From assembly GCF_017591425.1 (NCBI RefSeq), contig NW_024466459.1:4588001-4652000 (forward strand): DNA of 64,000 nucleotides. Direction: 5' to 3'. The position numbers and the translations under genes are program-made. Every line of letters starts with the position of its first letter. The first letter of the stretch is position 1. The stretch is from Ochotona curzoniae. Its lineage: Eukaryota > Chordata > Mammalia > Lagomorpha > Ochotonidae. This document shows, one piece after another, positions 61,701-64,000 of this stretch. Under the pieces are notes generated by a model, which had not been told where the DNA came from, did no database searches, and saw only the letters and a program-made list of their open reading frames with translations.

Positions 61701-62914
61701 ACTTGTAGACAACAGATTCAAGACAACATTAGACAACGGTAAAACTACAAAGATACATAGGGGGAATCAAGAGCGACCCTGACAACCTATTAACAGCAGG
61801 TCATGTGCACAGAGCAGTGGGGGACCACAGAGTGGAGCAGGTGGACAGGAGGAGGCTTGTATCCCAAAGCTGGAGTCTCCCGGATCCCCACCAAGGGCTA
61901 TCAGTACGGGCGCCAAGGACCACATCCCAACTGCCAAAGAGACCACGGGGGACTGGAATGCCTGCGGAGGCCGAGAACTCAGAGGACATCCCCCCCCCCG
62001 GCCCCCCGCCTTTGGACCTACCACACGGGATGGAAGAAGCTGAATCCTTCATCATAGGATCCAAGGCCACCCCCCCCAACACACACACACACACATACAC
62101 ACACACACTCACAAATTGGAAAGGATAAGCAGAGAACAAGGAAGGCTTGGTCAGCATGGACTCACACACACCTTACTAGGTAGGACACGGGGATTAAGTA
62201 CTCCTCACCAAGGTATGGAAGATTTCTCTGCACACCCTTCCTAAAACTGTTTCACACCTCAATTGTTGAAATGTCATTGAAATAGTCACAGGAAGTTGTT
62301 AAGACCATGCATCCAATTTTGACAAATTGGTTGCTCAATACTTTGTCAATTTATCCCTTAACGTTATATATCGTTGCTGATGTTATGTTGGGGCTTTTAA
62401 TTGACCGGGATTCTACTCGGTTGGCTCTGCCTTCGGACCGGGGAGGGTCTCCCCAAGAAGCCGCTGAACTTGACCAGACAATGAGATGCTGGACTCTATG
62501 CTTGGTGTATGCTTGCAATGAAGGAATCTCAACTAAACCTGAACTGTGGATGTGCAATAGGGGGGGAGGAACCCACCATGGGGGGAGGGTTAGGAGAGGG
62601 GTGGGGGGAATCCCAGTGCCTATATTGAACTGTGTCACATAATACAATTAAAAAAAAAGACATGTCTGTAAGAAAGATTGTACCACAGTTCTGAATCTGA
62701 GATCTACAAAAGACATTTAATGTTCTTGAATATAATTGAGACAGTTCATGACTTTAATAAGTCATTATGATAAGCTGCAATAATACAAAATTTGACTTAC
62801 CACAGAATAGATAAATGACCAAAATTCTTTGGTATTTAAAATTTTCTTAAAGGTGAAAGAAGCAACATAAGTGAACAAAATGACTGATGGAACATACCCG
62901 ATTAGGCAAAAAAC
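46625..62914 (-). CDS. ABCA5: ABCA5, ATP-binding cassette subfamily A member 5 (3' third; 5' end outside window)
   Basis: Full-size ABC transporter, C-terminal part, join of 15 exons: 62801-62914, 60727-60861, 59951-60025, 59494-59585, 57694-57820, 57346-57463, 57154-57245, 56243-56415, 55062-55137, 54843-54937, 50416-50535, 49199-49348, 48705-48784, 47331-47386, 46625-46732. Total 1611 nt, 536 codons plus TGA, all in frame. In order it gives the last helices of membrane domain 2, the RKDPFFR junction, an acidic linker (NNEDEDEDV), NBD2 with complete Walker A, Q-loop, Walker B and H-loop, and a C-terminal tail ending EDRVIF. The residues match human ABCA5 throughout (for example [38 protein letters not shown]). 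ABCA5 is known as an endosomal/lysosomal lipid-handling transporter. The signature of NBD2 is the degenerate LPAGI, which is normal for this gene. The preceding roughly 1100 residues lie right of the window. Confidence 0.96.
47331..47386 (-). CDS. ABCA5: ABCA5 window exon 14: C-terminal exon
   Basis: A short 56-nt exon, acceptor tgatag, donor gtacta, phase 1 to 0. It encodes [18 protein letters not shown], the block conserved near the C-terminus of all ABCA proteins. Confidence 0.93.
47526..47684. repeat. 53-bp minisatellite, three copies
   Basis: The unit starts CTTCGCCATGCCCACATCTG. Copies begin at 47526, 47579 and 47632. The first two appear identical and the third has a few changes. It is in the last-but-one ABCA5 intron of the window order, 140 nt upstream of coding exon 14 on the gene strand. 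Confidence 0.93.
48705..48784 (-). CDS. ABCA5: ABCA5 window exon 13: C-terminal regulatory region
   Basis: Acceptor tttcag, donor gtacgt, phase 2 to 1, 80 nt. It encodes [20 protein letters not shown] and FSKLEE. Confidence 0.93.
49199..49348 (-). CDS. ABCA5: ABCA5 window exon 12: post-NBD2 region
   Basis: Acceptor actcag, donor gtaaac, phase 2 to 2, 150 nt. It encodes [38 protein letters not shown] and FPNASRQE. Confidence 0.94.
49470..49830. other. GC-richer island in an ABCA5 intron, unidentified
   Basis: GC content rises sharply against its surroundings. A 92-codon frame is open on the minus strand and shorter ones on the plus strand. It could be a decayed retrocopy, but no family is recognisable. 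Confidence 0.35.
50416..50535 (-). CDS. ABCA5: ABCA5 window exon 11: NBD2 H-loop
   Basis: Acceptor tttcag, donor gtacca, phase 2 to 2, 120 nt. It encodes [20 protein letters not shown] and [20 protein letters not shown]; the switch His is in TTHYM. Confidence 0.96.
51055..51340 (+). mobile_element. Older SINE
   Basis: It contains 'ggtggaactgtgggacagta', 'tgcaactccacttccaatgt' and tail 'gctcaaataaacagatctta'. ABCA5 intron between window exons 10 and 11. Confidence 0.65.
51361..51685 (+). mobile_element. Young SINE
   Basis: Head CAGCCTGGCACAGTAGCCTA, 'gctggaatcccatatgggtg', long A-rich tail. It sits between an older SINE and an L1 in the same ABCA5 intron. Confidence 0.85.
51690..53450 (+). 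mobile_element. L1 ORF2 3' end and 3' UTR, split by a nested SINE
   Basis: The first part gives decayed but recognisable L1 ORF2 C-terminal text (a frame reading [15 protein letters not shown] near 52.1 kb). The later part contains 'agataaatggatagagagaa' and 'tactcagccataaagaagac', classic L1 3' end landmarks. A SINE at about 52436-52700 interrupts it. It is antisense to ABCA5, in the intron between window exons 10 and 11. Confidence 0.75.
52436..52700 (+). mobile_element. SINE nested inside an L1 fragment
   Basis: It contains 'tgattctggtcccagctgcc', 'tggcacccatgtggtaatcc' and tail 'aagtaaaaataaataaacct'. L1 sequence resumes on both sides. Confidence 0.65.
53452..54142. mobile_element. Possible fossil hAT-type DNA transposon
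   Basis: The left end (GAGTGGTAAACTTCTTCC then a GGGGCCATTTGGGTATT block) and the complement of the right end (GCAGAGATGGCGAACATCTG then GCCCATGGGCCATATC) are imperfect inverted repeats with the 'GGGCCAT' character of mammalian hAT elements. The centre contains no transposase frame. ABCA5 intron. Confidence 0.4.
54843..54937 (-). CDS. ABCA5: ABCA5 window exon 10: NBD2 Walker B and D-loop
   Basis: Acceptor atccag, donor gtgagt, phase 0 to 2. It encodes [20 protein letters not shown] and [12 protein letters not shown]. Confidence 0.96.
55062..55137 (-). CDS. ABCA5: ABCA5 window exon 9: NBD2 signature (LPAGIKRK)
   Basis: Acceptor tttgcag, donor gtattt, phase 2 to 0, 76 nt. It encodes [20 protein letters not shown] and GIKRK. 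The LPAGI signature is also the human ABCA5 form, so it is not decay. Confidence 0.95.
55320..55580 (-). mobile_element. SINE, diverged
   Basis: It contains 'agcgagaaggagaggcagag', 'gctggggccaggagcttctt' and 'ggcacccactttggatgcca'. ABCA5 intron between window exons 8 and 9. Confidence 0.6.
55733..56100 (+). mobile_element. SINE with an internal 60-bp tandem duplication
   Basis: The body has the usual order, but the stretch from 'ggcattccatgtgggtgctg' to 'ttccctg' occurs twice at a 60-bp spacing (55787-55846 and 55847-55906). Tail 'ctaaaaataagtaagtaaat'. ABCA5 intron. Confidence 0.75.
56243..56415 (-). CDS. ABCA5: ABCA5 window exon 8: NBD2 Q-loop
   Basis: Acceptor ttgtag, donor gtaata, phase 0 to 2. 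It encodes [14 protein letters not shown], the Q-loop [11 protein letters not shown], and [14 protein letters not shown]. Confidence 0.95.
56700..56960. other. CpG-containing GC island in an ABCA5 intron, unidentified
   Basis: It holds roughly a dozen CpGs in about 200 nt in otherwise AT-rich intron sequence, with overlapping frames open on the minus strand (115-126 codons). No motif is recognised. Confidence 0.35.
57154..57245 (-). CDS. ABCA5: ABCA5 window exon 7: NBD2 Walker A
   Basis: Acceptor ctttag, donor gtatgc, phase 1 to 0, 92 nt. It encodes [20 protein letters not shown] and [10 protein letters not shown], with a complete Walker A. Confidence 0.95.
57346..57463 (-). CDS. ABCA5: ABCA5 window exon 6: NBD2 start
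   Basis: Acceptor aattag, donor gttgta (a weak donor, offset by AAAAAAG upstream), phase 0 to 1. It encodes [20 protein letters not shown] and [14 protein letters not shown]. The A-loop Tyr is in HKEY. Confidence 0.92.
57694..57820 (-). CDS. ABCA5: ABCA5 window exon 5: acidic linker before NBD2
   Basis: Acceptor atttag, donor gtaaat, phase 2 to 0. It encodes [20 protein letters not shown] followed by [15 protein letters not shown] and a Cys-rich CQCC. The shape is that of the ABCA linker between the last helix and NBD2. Confidence 0.93.
58370..58900 (+). mobile_element. Old L1 3' fragment
   Basis: It contains 'gcatttctcaaaagatataa', 'gagaaacataaatcaaaatc' and 'atagtatggcaattctgtaa', the usual L1 tail order. 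It lies in the ABCA5 intron between window exons 4 and 5. Confidence 0.6.
59494..59585 (-). CDS. ABCA5: ABCA5 window exon 4: last transmembrane helix
   Basis: Acceptor ctttttcag, donor gtcagt, phase 0 to 2. It encodes [20 protein letters not shown] and the cytosolic RKDPFFR motif. A second AG 12 nt inside (59574) was rejected because it would drop the conserved PYLQ. Confidence 0.93.
59951..60025 (-). CDS. ABCA5: ABCA5 window exon 3
   Basis: A short 75-nt exon, acceptor gcctcag, donor gtgaga, phase 0 to 0. It encodes [20 protein letters not shown] and VAVIS, equal in length to the human segment. It lies in no long open frame. Confidence 0.92.
60727..60861 (-). CDS. ABCA5: ABCA5 window exon 2: membrane domain 2 helices
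   Basis: Acceptor tctctag, donor gtagat, phase 0 to 0, 45 codons. It encodes [17 protein letters not shown] and [20 protein letters not shown], two hydrophobic helices. Confidence 0.95.
61077..62655 (+). mobile_element. 5'-truncated L1 insertion, mostly 3' UTR, with target-site duplication
   Basis: A roughly 1.58-kb, comparatively GC-rich insert ends in AATACAATTAAAAAAAA. It is bounded by the 14-nt duplication AAAGACATGTCTGT at 61063-61076 and 62656-62669. Its 3' part (for example 'gagatgctggactctatgct') resembles the L1 tails at 22.4 and 37.7 kb. It contains a C-rich run, a (CA)n tract near 62.08 kb and a G-rich run near 62.57 kb. It lies in the ABCA5 intron between window exons 1 and 2, antisense to the gene. 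ORFs inside it are by-products of its high GC. Confidence 0.8.
62801..62914 (-). CDS. ABCA5: ABCA5 window exon 1: membrane domain 2 helices
   Basis: Acceptor ttacag, donor gtaagt, phase 0 to 0, 38 codons. It encodes [20 protein letters not shown] and [18 protein letters not shown], matching the penultimate helix pair of human ABCA5. Confidence 0.95.
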
Positions 62915-63369
62915 CTGTAAATCAGAAATGTGTATTTCAATGCAAAATTAGGAGTAGATGGCAATATATGATGTAAAAACAGCACAGTCATAGGAATATG
63001 TTAAGGAACAATTAGTCTTAGAATTTATTCCTGCGATGAATTGTTCTAATAACTAAGCTGTAATTATTCGAGAAATTATTATCCACATATCTAATAATTA
63101 AAGAAGGTCAGACTTTTAATTTGCTGTTAGTACAGCCTTGCATAAGTCATTTAAGCTGAATGCCACTAAGAGTTTTCAGACCAAACCAAATGTTCTCTCA
63201 TTATTTTGTTTTATTGTTATATATTTGTATATTTATATTTTATTATTTTATTGTTAAAAGCAAGTATATCTGGTTACAACTTTATATCTCTCAATCTACT
63301 TTAATAATATGGAATTACAATTATTTTGCAATGTTTAAAGATATTTCCCATTGCTAAAATATTTGTCTT

Positions 63370-63670
63370 CCTGTATCTGAAGGGCAGAATTTCAGAGAGG
63401 TGGGAGGAAGCATCAGACCAAGAGAGATATCCACTGGTTCACTCCGCAGATGCTCCAACAACCTGCACTAAAACCAGGCAGAAGCCAGTAGCCAGGAACT
63501 CTGTCTGGGTTTCCCATGTAAGCAGTGGGGTACCCCAGCAATTGGCCTTCCACCTTTCAGAGCAGGGAGCCAGATCAGGGCAGAGCAGAGGGGACTCTGA
63601 TCAATACCCCAATATGGGATGTGGGCATCCCAAGGAGTGGCTTAACTCTGTGTCACAAGGTTACCCAAAC
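63370..63670 (-). mobile_element. Older SINE
   Basis: It contains 'agatatccactggttcactc', 'gccaggaactctgtctgggt' and 'atgggatgtgggcatcccaa'. ABCA5 intron. Confidence 0.6.
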
Positions 63671-63703
63671 ATTCATTATTTTACATGGCAGAAGCTTACA
63701 TAC

Positions 63704-64000
63704 GGGCCTGGTGCAATAGCCTAGTGGTTAAAGTCTTCACCCTGAACACGCTGGGATCCCACATAGGTGCCAGTTCTAGTCCCGGTTGCCCCGCTTCCCA
63801 TCCAGGTCCCTGCTTGTGGCCTGGGAAAGCAGTCAAGAACATCCCAACGCCTTGGGACACTGCACCCATGTTAAAGACCTGGAGGAAGCTCCTGGCTCCT
63901 AGCTTCAGATGGGCTCAGCTCCAGCCGTTGAGGCCGCTTGAGGAGTGAACCATCAGACAGAAGATCTTCCTCTCTGTCTCTCCCATTCTTTGTGTATCTG
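63704..64000 (+). mobile_element. Young SINE, cut by the window edge
   Basis: Head GGGCCTGGTGCAATAGCCTA, A box AGTGGTTAAAGTC, 'gccagttctagtcccggttg', and the 3' body up to 'tttgtgtatctg'. The tail is outside the window. Confidence 0.87.

Noticed and set aside
61767..62647. Several open frames of 84-122 codons
   Set aside because: They lie within the GC-rich L1 insertion and show no protein family signature.
1..64000. A novel defence, biosynthetic or mobile gene system
   Set aside because: All supported coding exons belong to two known ABCA transporters; the rest is repeats and unassigned non-coding sequence.

Overview
This is a window of mammalian nuclear DNA: AT-rich, made of GT-AG introns with short exons, and crowded with SINE and L1 copies. 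The commonest SINE is tRNA-derived and reads like the lagomorph C-repeat family. The younger copies look like the pika (Ochotona) form rather than the rabbit form, so I infer a lagomorph, most likely a pika. No bacterial, CRISPR or organellar features are present.

The window holds parts of two neighbouring full-size ABC transporter genes of the ABCA5/6/8/9/10 cluster, both on the minus strand. Positions 79-24583 carry the first 20 coding exons of ABCA6: start codon, first membrane domain, first extracellular loop, nucleotide-binding domain 1 (NBD1), and the start of the second half. The remaining 3' exons lie left of the window. Positions 46625-62914 carry the last 15 coding exons of ABCA5: the final membrane helices, nucleotide-binding domain 2 (NBD2), the C-terminal tail and the stop codon. 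Its 5' exons lie right of the window. I reconstructed each exon by hand from splice sites and reading phase. All 35 exons join in frame with GT-AG boundaries and no premature stop, giving about 955 codons of ABCA6 and 536 codons plus stop of ABCA5.

Between them (about 24.6-46.6 kb) there is no intact gene. In human, ABCA10 sits between ABCA6 and ABCA5. Here the two genes are direct neighbours, as in mouse. The interval holds many SINEs, L1 3' ends, a 53-bp tandem duplication, and one coding-like relic (31.99-32.33 kb) whose acidic end resembles the linker of ABCA6/9/10-type proteins but may instead be a retrocopy. The part next to ABCA5 (about 43.4-46.6 kb) is mostly repeat-free and probably contains the ABCA5 3' UTR.

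Points of interest include an ABCA6 splice acceptor whose polypyrimidine tract is replaced by a (TG)n microsatellite, two unusual residues in ABCA6 NBD1 motifs, a recent 5'-truncated L1 with clear target-site duplications in an ABCA5 intron, and several tandem duplications. I found no convincing new biological system. Comparisons with human proteins are from memory.
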